Positions 1-5,507 of a stretch of DNA of 6,032 bases are shown here, piece by piece. This stretch comes from JAJXWB01 sp039808645 (GTDB lineage Bacteria; Pseudomonadota; Alphaproteobacteria; Rhizobiales; Beijerinckiaceae): assembly GCA_039808645.1 (NCBI GenBank), contig JBDHTL010000187.1:1-6032 (forward strand), written 5' to 3'. The notes beneath the pieces were generated by a model, which was given only the letters and a program-made list of their open reading frames with translations, was not told the origin of the DNA and searched no databases. The number at the start of each line of letters is the position of its first letter. The first letter of the stretch is position 1. The translations under genes were made by a program, and so were the position numbers.

Positions 1-257
1 CCTTCGGCCGCATCGCCGAACACGGCACGATATTGTTGCCGCGCCCGTCCATCCTCGACCAGAAGTTCAAGCTGAGCGATCTCTGGCGCGCCGACATCCA
101 GACCTATGCCGGCAACCCGCCCGGCTGGGAGCAGCATGTCGAAGCCTACGGCTCGCGTCTCATCAGCCGCAGCGCGGTCGCCTTCTGGGCGCTGCTGTTT
201 CTCTTCGCCTTCTTCGCGGCGATTCTCATGCCGGACCTGGCCGCGACGCATCCCTGA
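1..257 (+). CDS. 3' end of an unidentified protein with a C-terminal membrane helix (partial)
   Basis: The frame is open from base 3 to a TGA at 255-257, giving the last 84 residues of a protein whose start lies left of the window. I do not recognise the family. The visible part is a soluble stretch with LLPRPSILDQKF and DLWRADIQTYAGNPPGW (about residues 11-42), then a strongly hydrophobic segment at about residues 57-77 (AVAFWALLFLFAFFAAIL), ending with the short tail PDLAATHP. The layout suggests a protein anchored to the membrane by its C-terminal helix, with nearly all of the tail inserted. The gene converges on the hydrolase gene with only 3 bases between the stop codons and no room for a separate terminator. 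That the frame is real is supported by the hydrophobic segment and its stop; function is unknown. Confidence 0.7.
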   Translation, partial: FGRIAEHGTILLPRPSILDQKFKLSDLWRADIQTYAGNPPGWEQHVEAYGSRLISRSAVAFWALLFLFAFFAAILMPDLAATHP

Positions 258-260
258 GCG

Positions 261-1202
261 TCATCGCCAGCCGAGCGCGCCCTTCATGAAGTCGACGGAG
301 CGCGCCACGGAGTCCTGCGCCGGCTTCTGATCGAGCGCGAACTGGTAGACATGGCCCTGGCGCGGCGTGAAATCCGCATCGAAGAACATCTCGTCCACCT
401 TCACGCCGAGTTTCTTCAGACGCGCCGCGAAGGCGCGCGACTGATCCTCGAAATCGTCGTCGTTGCCGGCGGTGATGAAGGTCGATGGAAATGCGCGCGT
501 CACGTAGCGCGCGACGGAAAAGGTCGCGAAATTCCTGTCGGCGCGAAAGGTCTGCGTACCCGCATATTGCGCGAGCGGGCCGTCGAGCTTGGACGTGATC
601 GGCCCCGTGAATCCCATCGTGGAAAGATCGAAGGCGCCGCAATAGAACAGCGCCCCCTTCAGCGCTTTCGCTGAAATCGTCGGCTTGATCCGCATCCGCC
701 GCGCATAGGCGGGCGAGGTCGCGACGGCGGCGGCCTGCGCGGCGATTTGCGCCCCCGCCGAATCTCCGGCGATGAAGAAGCGCGCGGGATCGACATGCAG
801 CCGCGCCGCCTCGCGTTCGAGAAAGGCCAGCGCCTCGAACGTTTGGCGCACCGGCGTCGGATAGATCGCCTTCGGCGGCAGGCTGTAATCCATCGCCGCG
901 ACCGCGAAGCCGCCGGCGGCCAGCATGCCGGCATATTGCGCGACGAAATCCTTGGAGCCGCCCGCCCAGCCGCCGCCGTGAATCCAAAGGACCGTCGGCA
1001 GACGCCGGCTCGCGCCGGCGGCCTCCTTCGGCAGATAGAGATCGAGCTTCGCGTCCTCCGCTGCGCCATAGGCAATGTCGCGCTCGACCACGACATGCGC
1101 CGGCAGCTTGATCTCCGCACGAGATTCGCATGGCGCCAGAACGGAAATCGAGAGAACGAGCGCCGCGACGATTGCGCGCGCGAAAGACATGGGGCCGGTC
1201 AT
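261..1202 (-). CDS. Secreted alpha/beta hydrolase (HGGGW / GDSAG esterase type)
   Basis: This 313-residue protein belongs to the alpha/beta-hydrolase superfamily, close to the hormone-sensitive-lipase/carboxylesterase type. It has the oxyanion-hole motif HGGGW at residues 75-79, the nucleophile elbow GDSAG at 146-150 (Ser148), a likely acid among Asp248-250 in TAGNDDDF, and the catalytic His284 in RQGHVYQF. The N-terminus is a Sec signal peptide (hydrophobic stretch around 9-23, probable cleavage after Ser-Arg-Ala at 29), so the enzyme probably works in the periplasm. The preceding LAPC is a poor lipobox. The start is uncertain: ATG at 1202 and ATG at 1190 (MSFARA) are both usable and neither has a strong ribosome binding site; the open frame continues much further upstream, but that part overlaps the neighbouring gene. 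It probably hydrolyses carboxylic esters; the substrate cannot be told. It lies downstream of the small secreted protein, 127 bases away, on the same strand. Confidence 0.88.
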   Translation of the reverse strand: MTGPMSFARAIVAALVLSISVLAPCESRAEIKLPAHVVVERDIAYGAAEDAKLDLYLPKEAAGASRRLPTVLWIHGGGWAGGSKDFVAQYAGMLAAGGFAVAAMDYSLPPKAIYPTPVRQTFEALAFLEREAARLHVDPARFFIAGDSAGAQIAAQAAAVATSPAYARRMRIKPTISAKALKGALFYCGAFDLSTMGFTGPITSKLDGPLAQYAGTQTFRADRNFATFSVARYVTRAFPSTFITAGNDDDFEDQSRAFAARLKKLGVKVDEMFFDADFTPRQGHVYQFALDQKPAQDSVARSVDFMKGALGWR

Positions 1203-1329
1203 TTCGGCAATGATGAACGGGCGCGGGATCGCGATCAACCCGCCTCGGTGGCTCGATCCGCCGCCGCCGGAACGCCACGGCGCCTGAAGACGCCGAAGAA
1301 ACAGAAGGCGCAACGGGCGCTGCGCTTCG

Positions 1330-1839
1330 TCATCGGCGCGACGGCGCGTCCTTGTCGCAAGTGAATTTCGGCGCCGCCTCGTCGGCGGCGGCCCGGGCGC
1401 GCGCATTGGCGTCCGCGGCCCCGCCGTCGACGATCGCGACGATGCAGGACGATGCCGTTCCCTCCAGCTTGTAGATGACGAGCGCGCTGCGGAACGGCCC
1501 GCCGACCGACTTGCCGATGTCGTAGCGCAGGATGGCGGCATACGGCTTGCCCGCGGCCTTGCGCCACTCGACCGTCTGCCTGGGAAAATAGAATGCGCCG
1601 ATCTGCGTGTCGCCGCGCGCGCCCCCGGCGCCGAAGGAGACGAAGGCGGAATCCGCGCCCGAATTGATGTCGACCGCGATGCCGTCGGGCCCGGCGCAGC
1701 GACGCATGATCACGTCGTCTTCCGCGCCGGTCTTGCGGCACGTGTCCCAGTCGAATTTCGTGTAGGCGCTGTCGGCCGCCGCCGCGTCGCCCGCCGCGGA
1801 CGCGCCAATCAGGCCGGCGAGAACAAGTGCTGCGCGCAT
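1330..1839 (-). CDS. Small secreted four-cysteine protein of unknown function
   Basis: The 169-residue product starts with a short signal peptide (MRAALVLAGLIGASAAGDAA, probable cleavage after Ala22). The mature part has four cysteines, Cys34, Cys48, Cys132 and Cys161, which would suit two disulfide bonds in the periplasm. The motif YTKFDWDTCRKTG followed by RRCAGPDGIAVDI resembles small exported proteins I recall from Rhizobiales with a 'YT-x-D-x-x-x-C ... C-x-G' start; none has a function known to me. The start is ATG at 1839 because GGAGGAG lies just upstream (1843-1849); a TTG at 1851 in the same frame would put the start inside that ribosome binding site. Its start is 67 bases past the stop of the MaoC gene, with a hairpin in between, so it may have its own promoter and be co-transcribed with the hydrolase. 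Confidence 0.8.
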   Translation of the reverse strand: MRAALVLAGLIGASAAGDAAAADSAYTKFDWDTCRKTGAEDDVIMRRCAGPDGIAVDINSGADSAFVSFGAGGARGDTQIGAFYFPRQTVEWRKAAGKPYAAILRYDIGKSVGGPFRSALVIYKLEGTASSCIVAIVDGGAADANARARAAADEAAPKFTCDKDAPSRR

Positions 1840-1865
1840 GCGCTCCTCCAACTGCCCGCACCATC

Positions 1866-1899
1866 GCGGCGTCGCGCGCGAAACGCCGTGCGACGCCGC
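1866..1899 (-). terminator. GC-rich hairpin after the MaoC gene
   Basis: A perfect 10-bp inverted repeat, GCGGCGTCGC at 1866-1875 and GCGACGCCGC at 1890-1899, encloses a 14-base loop. It starts 7 bases beyond the MaoC stop codon in the direction of transcription. There is no T-run after the stem, so it is not a classic intrinsic terminator. It could pause RNA polymerase or protect the 3' end of the MaoC transcript. Chance self-complementarity in very GC-rich DNA is the main alternative. Confidence 0.4.
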
Positions 1900-1906
1900 A
1901 CGCGGC

Positions 1907-2938
1907 TCAGGCGTCGCGCATGCGGATGAAGCCGGAGCCGCGGAATTCGAACACCAGCTCGCCGTGCTGGTTGACGCCCGTGTTGTGGTTGAACACCAGC
2001 CCCCAGCCGGGCTTCGAGGTCGCGCGCTTTTCGATGATCTGCGTCGCGTAGGTCACCGTATCGCCGACGAGCACGGGCTTCGCCCAGCGCAGGTGGATGA
2101 AGCCCGGCGAGGGCCCGCCCTGCGGCGTCTCGATCCCTTGCGCGCGCAATTCGGATTGCACGCGGTCGCGCGTCGCCACCACGTTGCGCATCCACAGGCA
2201 CGCCGTCTGCCAGCCGGAGGCGGCGAGGCGCCCGAAATGCGTCTTCGCCGCCTCGTCCTCGTCGAGATGAAAGCGCTGCGGATCGAACTGGCTGGCGAAT
2301 TCGATGATGTTCTCTTTCGTGAAGGTCTCGCGCCCGAGCTCGATATAGGCGCCGACTTCGAGGTCCTCGAGCCAGCCGGCGAAGGGCCGCGCGCGGCCGG
2401 TCGCCTGCACGCGCGGCAGGGCGTGGGTCGGGTGGGCGACCTTCGGCTGGGACGGCGCCGCCGCAACCGCCTCCGCCACGGCGCGCGCGGGATCGCGCGG
2501 CGAGATCAGCTGCGTGTGCTTCTGGCGCGCCAGAACTTCGCCCTTCTGGTTGAGCGCGTCGATCTGCATGGCGACGAGCCCCATCTCCGGGCGATTGCGC
2601 GACACGCGCTTGTGCAGGATCGTACGGCGCAACGTCAGCCGGTCGCCGGGCCTAACCGGCTTCTCCCAGCGCAATTCGTCGATCCCCGGCGCGCCGAGCG
2701 AGGCCGTGCGCGAGATCCAGCGGTCGAAATTGAGCCGCATCATCAGGCAGCAGGTGTGCCAGCCCGAGGCGCTCAGGCCGCCGAGCATCGAGTTTTTCGC
2801 GGCCTCCTCGTCGAGATGGAACGGCTGGGGATCGTAAGCCGCCGCGAAGCGGACGATCTCCTCCCGGGAGATCGGCTTCTCGGCATGGAATTCGGCGACG
2901 GCGCCGGGGACGAAATCTTCGTAGTAGAATTCGGGCAT
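1907..2938 (-). CDS. Tandem MaoC-like double hot-dog protein (probable acyl-CoA hydratase/dehydratase)
   Basis: The 343-residue protein holds two similar MaoC-type hot-dog domains. Domain 1 (about 1-148) has FAAAYDPQPFHLDEEAA at 31-47 and GGLSASGWHT at 53-62. Domain 2 (about 185-343) has FASQFDPQRFHLDEDEA at 214-230 and GRLAASGWQT at 236-245. Each keeps the Asp...His pair of the (R)-enoyl-CoA hydratase motif (Asp36/His41 and Asp219/His224). An Ala/Pro-rich linker (about 149-184) joins them. MaoC enzymes add water to, or remove it from, acyl-CoA thioesters in the cytoplasm; the substrate here is unknown, and the sequence does not look like mesaconyl-CoA hydratase, another double hot-dog enzyme of methylotrophs. 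ATG at 2938 has AGGA a few bases upstream. The gene diverges from the Crp/Fnr regulator with 98 bases between the starts, so shared regulation is possible but not shown. Confidence 0.9.
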   Translation of the reverse strand: MPEFYYEDFVPGAVAEFHAEKPISREEIVRFAAAYDPQPFHLDEEAAKNSMLGGLSASGWHTCCLMMRLNFDRWISRTASLGAPGIDELRWEKPVRPGDRLTLRRTILHKRVSRNRPEMGLVAMQIDALNQKGEVLARQKHTQLISPRDPARAVAEAVAAAPSQPKVAHPTHALPRVQATGRARPFAGWLEDLEVGAYIELGRETFTKENIIEFASQFDPQRFHLDEDEAAKTHFGRLAASGWQTACLWMRNVVATRDRVQSELRAQGIETPQGGPSPGFIHLRWAKPVLVGDTVTYATQIIEKRATSKPGWGLVFNHNTGVNQHGELVFEFRGSGFIRMRDA

Positions 2939-2995
2939 AGGCGTCCTGACTGGCGCTTGCGAGCGGGCTGTCCGTCGATTAGCCCAAGGGCGGGC

Positions 2996-3014
2996 GGCTG
3001 GAAACTCTCCAGCC
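2996..3014 (+). promoter_or_regulatory. Inverted repeat in the divergent MaoC / regulator intergenic region
   Basis: GGCTGGA (2996-3002) and TCCAGCC (3008-3014) form a perfect 7-5-7 dyad around the spacer AACTC. It ends 11 bases before the GAGGGG ribosome binding site of the regulator gene and 22 bases before its ATG, a position suited to autoregulation or to a 5' leader hairpin. The same 7-5-7 geometry recurs just after the regulator gene, although the outer arm bases differ. A binding role is inferred; a single 7-bp dyad in GC-rich DNA can arise by chance. Confidence 0.25.
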
Positions 3015-3036
3015 CGTCGGAATGCGAGGGGCAGGC

Positions 3037-3720
3037 ATGAGCGACGGGCCGCGAGTGGCGCAGGGAGCCGTTTGGATCGACGGCGTGCCGGCTCTGGCGG
3101 GGCTGGAGCCGGAGGCGCGCGCGCTGGTGGCCGACCTCGCCCCGATGCAGGTCGAGGCCGGCCGAACGCTGTTTTCGCCCGGCGCGTCGTGCACGGGCTT
3201 CGCCGTGGTGATCGCAGGCTCGGTGCGCGTCGGGCTCAATTCCGAAACCGGCCGCGCGCTCGTCCTCTATCGCGTCGGCGCGGACGAGGTCTGCGTGCAG
3301 ACCACGCTCTGCCTGATGGCGGGCCTCGACTATTCCGCCGAGGGCGTGACCGAGACGCCGGTGCGTCTCGTGATGATCCCCGCGGCGCGCTTCGACAGGC
3401 TGATGGCGATTTCGAAAGTGTTTCGCACCTTCGTGTTCCAGCGTTTCGGCGCGCGCCTGCAGGACATCAGCAGGCTGCTCGAGACCGTCGCCTTCGCGCG
3501 CCTGGATTCGCGCATCGCCCAGGCGCTGCTCGCGCGCGCCGGCGCCGCGAACCGCATCGTCGCGACGCATCAGGCATTGGCCGAGGAGGTCGGCACGGCG
3601 CGCGAAGTGGTGAGCCGGCAGCTCGACACGCTCGCCAAGGCGGGCCTGGTGCGCACGGCGCGCGGCGAAGTGACGATACTCGACCGGCCCGCGCTGGAAG
3701 CGCGCGCCTCTGTGACTTGA
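3037..3720 (+). CDS. Crp/Fnr-family transcriptional regulator
   Basis: The 227-residue protein has the standard two-part build: a cyclic-nucleotide-binding-type beta-roll at about 15-125, a dimerisation helix at about 126-160, and a Crp-type winged helix at about 173-216. The recognition helix reads TAREVVSRQLDTL (188-200). Arg189, Glu190, Ser193 and Arg194 correspond to the DNA-contacting positions of CRP (R-E-x-x-x-R) and FNR (E-x-x-S-R). It lacks the N-terminal cysteine cluster that holds the iron-sulfur centre of classical FNR. Its only cysteines are Cys52, Cys86 and Cys92, the last two in EVCVQTTLCLMAG, a pattern I associate with one Crp/Fnr subfamily. The ATG at 3037 is chosen because GAGGGG at 3026-3031 sits 5 bases upstream; an in-frame ATG at 3022 has no such site. 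The DUF2892 gene follows 59 bases downstream and is a likely target. The signal sensed is unknown. Confidence 0.92.
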   Translation: MSDGPRVAQGAVWIDGVPALAGLEPEARALVADLAPMQVEAGRTLFSPGASCTGFAVVIAGSVRVGLNSETGRALVLYRVGADEVCVQTTLCLMAGLDYSAEGVTETPVRLVMIPAARFDRLMAISKVFRTFVFQRFGARLQDISRLLETVAFARLDSRIAQALLARAGAANRIVATHQALAEEVGTAREVVSRQLDTLAKAGLVRTARGEVTILDRPALEARASVT

Positions 3721-3727
3721 TCACAGA
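3709..3727 (+). promoter_or_regulatory. Candidate Crp-like operator upstream of the DUF2892 gene
   Basis: TCTGTGA (3709-3715), spacer CTTGA, TCACAGA (3721-3727) form a perfect 7-5-7 dyad containing the CRP half-sites TGTGA and TCACA. It overlaps the stop codon of the regulator gene and ends 52 bases before the ATG of the DUF2892 gene, as expected for an operator of that gene. The recognition helix of the adjacent regulator carries the Arg-Glu...Arg residues that read TGTGA in E. coli CRP. Against this, the classical sites have 6 bases between these half-sites, not 5, and no convincing -10 or -35 element is visible. A weak stem-loop is the alternative. Confidence 0.4.
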
Positions 3728-3779
3728 CCGGCGCCTGTCGATGCGCTACGCGTGGCTTCGTCCACCAGGGAGTAGCTCC

Positions 3780-3974
3780 ATGACCTTCAATGTCGGCGGC
3801 GTCGACCGCATCCTGCGCGTGATCGTCGGCCTGATCCTGATTTCGCTCGTCTTCGTCGGCCCGCAGACGCCGTGGGGCTGGATCGGAATCGTGCCGCTGG
3901 TCACGGGCCTGTTCCGCTTCTGCCCGGCCTATACCCTGCTCGGGCTCAACACCTGCCCGATGAAGAAGGCGTGA
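3780..3974 (+). CDS. DUF2892 (YgaP-type) small inner-membrane protein
   Basis: This 64-residue protein matches the DUF2892 / YgaP transmembrane family in length and pattern. It has the amphipathic start NVGGVDRILRVIVG, a first membrane helix at about 11-27 (ILRVIVGLILISLVFVG), a turn with PQTPWGW, a second helix at about 34-48, and the signature FCPAYTLLGLNTC (47-59) with Cys48 and Cys59, ending in PMKKA. In other bacteria the domain occurs alone or fused to a rhodanese domain that handles sulfur; here there is no rhodanese, so it is a free membrane protein of unknown role. The ATG at 3780 is preceded by AGGGAG at 3767-3772, 7 bases away, which is convincing. It lies directly downstream of the Crp/Fnr gene and is probably controlled by it. 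Confidence 0.9.
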   Translation: MTFNVGGVDRILRVIVGLILISLVFVGPQTPWGWIGIVPLVTGLFRFCPAYTLLGLNTCPMKKA

Positions 3975-3981
3975 GGCGTTC

Positions 3982-4017
3982 CCGCGTCATGACCGCTATG
4001 GCGCGAGCATGACGCGG
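3982..4017. terminator. Hairpin between the convergent DUF2892 and moaE genes
   Basis: A perfect 10-bp inverted repeat, CCGCGTCATG at 3982-3991 and CATGACGCGG at 4008-4017, fills nearly the whole 44-base gap between the two convergent stop codons. The 16-base loop can pair further (CGC/GCG around TATG). It lies 7 bases after the DUF2892 stop and 1 base after the moaE stop, so it could act as a two-way terminator, although no T-run follows on either side. It may also be a dispersed palindromic repeat. Confidence 0.5.
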
Positions 4018-4018
4018 C

Positions 4019-4477
4019 CTATCGCCACCGCTCGGCCGCCGCGTCGTCGTCGGCCTTCGCCGCGACCCAGTCGCCGCTCGCGTCATCCGTGCGATGCTCC
4101 TTCTTCCAGAAGGGCGCGCGGGTCTTGAGATAATCCATCAGGAATTCGGCGGCCGCGAAGGCCGCCGCGCGATGCGCCGAGGCCGTGACGACCAGCACGA
4201 TCTCCTCGCCCGGCGCGATCCTGCCGTGACGATGGATGGCGGTCGCGCCGGCGAGCGGCCAGCGCGCGCACGCTTCGTCCATCACGCGCGAAATCTCTTC
4301 CTCCGCCATGCCCGGATAATGTTCGAGCTCCAGCGCGGCCAGCGTGCCGCCCTCGTCGCGACACAGGCCGACGAAGGTGACGACGGCGCCGACGTCCCGA
4401 CGCCCCGCCGTCAGCGCCCGCGCCTCGGCGGCGGCGTCGAAAGGCTCGGACTGCACGCGGACGGAACTGGCGCTCAT
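4019..4477 (-). CDS. moaE: Molybdopterin synthase catalytic (large) subunit MoaE
   Basis: MoaE with thiocarboxylated MoaD converts cyclic pyranopterin monophosphate into molybdopterin in the cytoplasm. The 152-residue product matches the usual MoaE length. Family motifs are GAVVTFVGLCRDE (30-42), LELEHYPGMAEEEI (49-62), AIHRHGRIAPGEEIVLVV (80-97), SAHRAAAFAAAEFLMDYLK (100-118) and KTRAPFWKKE (118-127). Lys118 and Lys125 fit the two essential lysines of E. coli MoaE (Lys119, Lys126). The frame stays open to 4531, which would add MDSRFRGNDSSIRRDRLS, but those residues come from a REP palindrome, so I place the start at ATG 4477 (MSASSVRVQ). The ribosome binding site there is weak. moaD lies 145 bases upstream on the same strand with the repeats in between. 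Confidence 0.95.
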   Translation of the reverse strand: MSASSVRVQSEPFDAAAEARALTAGRRDVGAVVTFVGLCRDEGGTLAALELEHYPGMAEEEISRVMDEACARWPLAGATAIHRHGRIAPGEEIVLVVTASAHRAAAFAAAEFLMDYLKTRAPFWKKEHRTDDASGDWVAAKADDDAAAERWR

Positions 4478-4508
4478 CGAGAGGCGATCCCGCCTGATGG
4501 AGCTGTCG

Positions 4509-4586
4509 TTCCCGCGAAAGCGGGAATCCACAGTCGCGCCGGATGCCTTTGGATTCCCGATCGCCGGCTGCGCCGGCGTCGGGAAT
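4509..4586. repeat. Pair of REP-like palindromes between moaD and moaE
   Basis: Two hairpins sharing the outer sequence TTCCCG/CGGGAA stand 26 bases apart. The first is TTCCCGC (4509-4515), loop GAAA, GCGGGAA (4520-4526). The second has a 15-bp stem between 4553-4568 and 4572-4586, ATTCCCGA plus CGCCGGC on the left arm with one bulged T at 4561, around a TGC loop. This is the form of the dispersed extragenic palindromes common in proteobacteria whose translation reads DSRFRGND. They sit inside a presumed moaD-moaE transcript and could limit read-through to moaE or stabilise the moaD end. The structure is seen directly; the family assignment is from general knowledge. Confidence 0.85.
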
Positions 4587-4622
4587 TACAACGGTCAAGC
4601 AGCGGAAGAAAGCCCACCGGCG

Positions 4623-4874
4623 CTAGCCCCCCGTCATCGGCGGGAAGAACGCGATCTCCCCCGCCCCGGCAATGAGCGCGTCGTGCTTCACGTGCTTGCG
4701 GTCGATCGCCGCGCGGATCGCGCGCGCGTTCTCGAAGGCGTAGGCGTAGTTCTCGCCGCGCGAGATCAGCCAGCCGATGAGATCGCCGACCGTGCGGACC
4801 TCCGCCGGCGGCGCAATCTCCTCGTCGGCCGCGCCGACGCGCTCGCGCACCCAGGCGAAATAGACGGCCTTCAT
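4623..4874 (-). CDS. moaD: Molybdopterin synthase sulfur-carrier (small) subunit MoaD
   Basis: MoaD is a ubiquitin-fold sulfur carrier whose C-terminal Gly-Gly is activated and converted to a thiocarboxylate that gives sulfur to the MoaE reaction. The 83-residue product is of normal length. It begins MKAVYFAWVRERVG, has TVGDLIGWL in the middle (28-36), and ends EIAFFPPMTGG, the canonical MoaD tail with the terminal Gly82-Gly83. The ATG at 4872-4874 overlaps the pgsA stop codon in TGATG, and its ribosome binding site GGAGGAG (4877-4883) lies within the last codons of pgsA, which points to translational coupling. moaE follows in the same direction after the REP pair. Confidence 0.95.
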   Translation of the reverse strand: MKAVYFAWVRERVGAADEEIAPPAEVRTVGDLIGWLISRGENYAYAFENARAIRAAIDRKHVKHDALIAGAGEIAFFPPMTGG

Positions 4875-5470
4875 CACTCCTCCGTCACATGTTTCAGCCC
4901 GGCCTTCATATAGTCCCAGCCGGTATAGAGCGTCAGCAGCGCGGAAATCCACAGAAGCGCGAGGCCGATTTTCACATTGCCGGGCAGAACGGTCTCGCCG
5001 GCGCGCCCGGCGATGAGGAAGCCGAGCGCGATCAATTGCATCGTCGTCTTCCATTTCGCGACGGCGCTGACCGGCACCGACACCTTGAGGCCCGCGAGAA
5101 ACTCGCGCAGGCCGGAGACGAGGATTTCGCGGCACAGGATGATGATTGCCGCCCAGATCGACCAGCCCTCGATTGTATGATCGGCCACCAGCATCAGCAG
5201 CACGGCGGCGACGAGCAGCTTGTCGGCGATCGGGTCGAGCATCCGGCCCATCGAGGATTGCAGCTGCCAGACGCGCGCCAGATAGCCGTCGAAAAAATCC
5301 GTGATGGCCGCAGCCGAGAAGACGCCGAGCGCCGTCCAGCGCATCCAGTGCTCGTCCGGCCACAGCATCAGCGCGACCACGATCGGGACAGCCACGACGC
5401 GGCCGTAGGTCAGGATATTAGGCAGCGCAAGCGTGTGGTTCTTGGCGCGCGGCGCCGTGGTCTCGGACAT
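4874..5470 (-). CDS. pgsA: CDP-diacylglycerol--glycerol-3-phosphate 3-phosphatidyltransferase
   Basis: PgsA transfers the phosphatidyl group from CDP-diacylglycerol to sn-glycerol 3-phosphate in the inner membrane, making phosphatidylglycerol phosphate, the committed step to phosphatidylglycerol and cardiolipin. The full CDP-alcohol phosphatidyltransferase signature is present at 58-83: Asp58, Asp61-Gly62, Ala65-Arg66, Gly75, Asp79 and Asp83 with standard spacing. The N-terminal LPNILTYGRVVAVPIVV and several hydrophobic segments fit the family, as does the length of 198 residues. I choose ATG at 5470 (MSETTAPRAKN); an in-frame GTG at 5485 would add five residues (MFPRP), and neither start has a strong ribosome binding site. 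It follows uvrC by 91 bases that hold a heptamer repeat, and it runs into moaD with a one-base overlap. Confidence 0.95.
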   Translation of the reverse strand: MSETTAPRAKNHTLALPNILTYGRVVAVPIVVALMLWPDEHWMRWTALGVFSAAAITDFFDGYLARVWQLQSSMGRMLDPIADKLLVAAVLLMLVADHTIEGWSIWAAIIILCREILVSGLREFLAGLKVSVPVSAVAKWKTTMQLIALGFLIAGRAGETVLPGNVKIGLALLWISALLTLYTGWDYMKAGLKHVTEE

Positions 5471-5507
5471 GGGGCGAGGGAACACGCCCGCAGGCGGCGC
5501 GTCAATG

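Noticed and set aside
226..1278. A 350-codon leftward frame overlapping the hydrolase
   Set aside because: It is a shifted frame of the hydrolase gene, dominated by Arg, Gly and Ala; the hydrolase frame has the signal peptide and all catalytic motifs.
1308..1325. Stem GCGCA / TGCGC after the secreted-protein gene as a terminator
   Set aside because: Only 5 bp with no T-run; such stems are frequent by chance at this GC content.
1235..1333. A 32-codon leftward frame whose ATG overlaps the stop of the secreted protein as ATGA (starts MTKRSARCAFCFFG)
   Set aside because: The overlap is suggestive of coupling, but the product is short and Arg-rich, has no hydrophobic or conserved segment, and cannot be told from chance.
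1838..3040. A 400-codon open frame on the plus strand, opposite the MaoC gene
   Set aside because: It is antisense to a clear MaoC protein, is Arg/Ala-rich with no recognisable domain, and is the usual by-product of GC-rich codon use.
2773..3570. A 265-codon leftward frame opposite the regulator and MaoC start
   Set aside because: It is low-complexity, crosses the divergent promoter region and overlaps two well-supported genes.
3717..3730. An FNR box beginning TTGAT at 3717
   Set aside because: The second half-site ATCAA is missing at the expected distance; the overlapping TGTGA/TCACA dyad explains the symmetry better.
4478..4531. An 18-residue N-terminal extension of MoaE
   Set aside because: Most of its residues are the translation of a REP palindrome, and MoaE proteins normally begin near the ATG at 4477.
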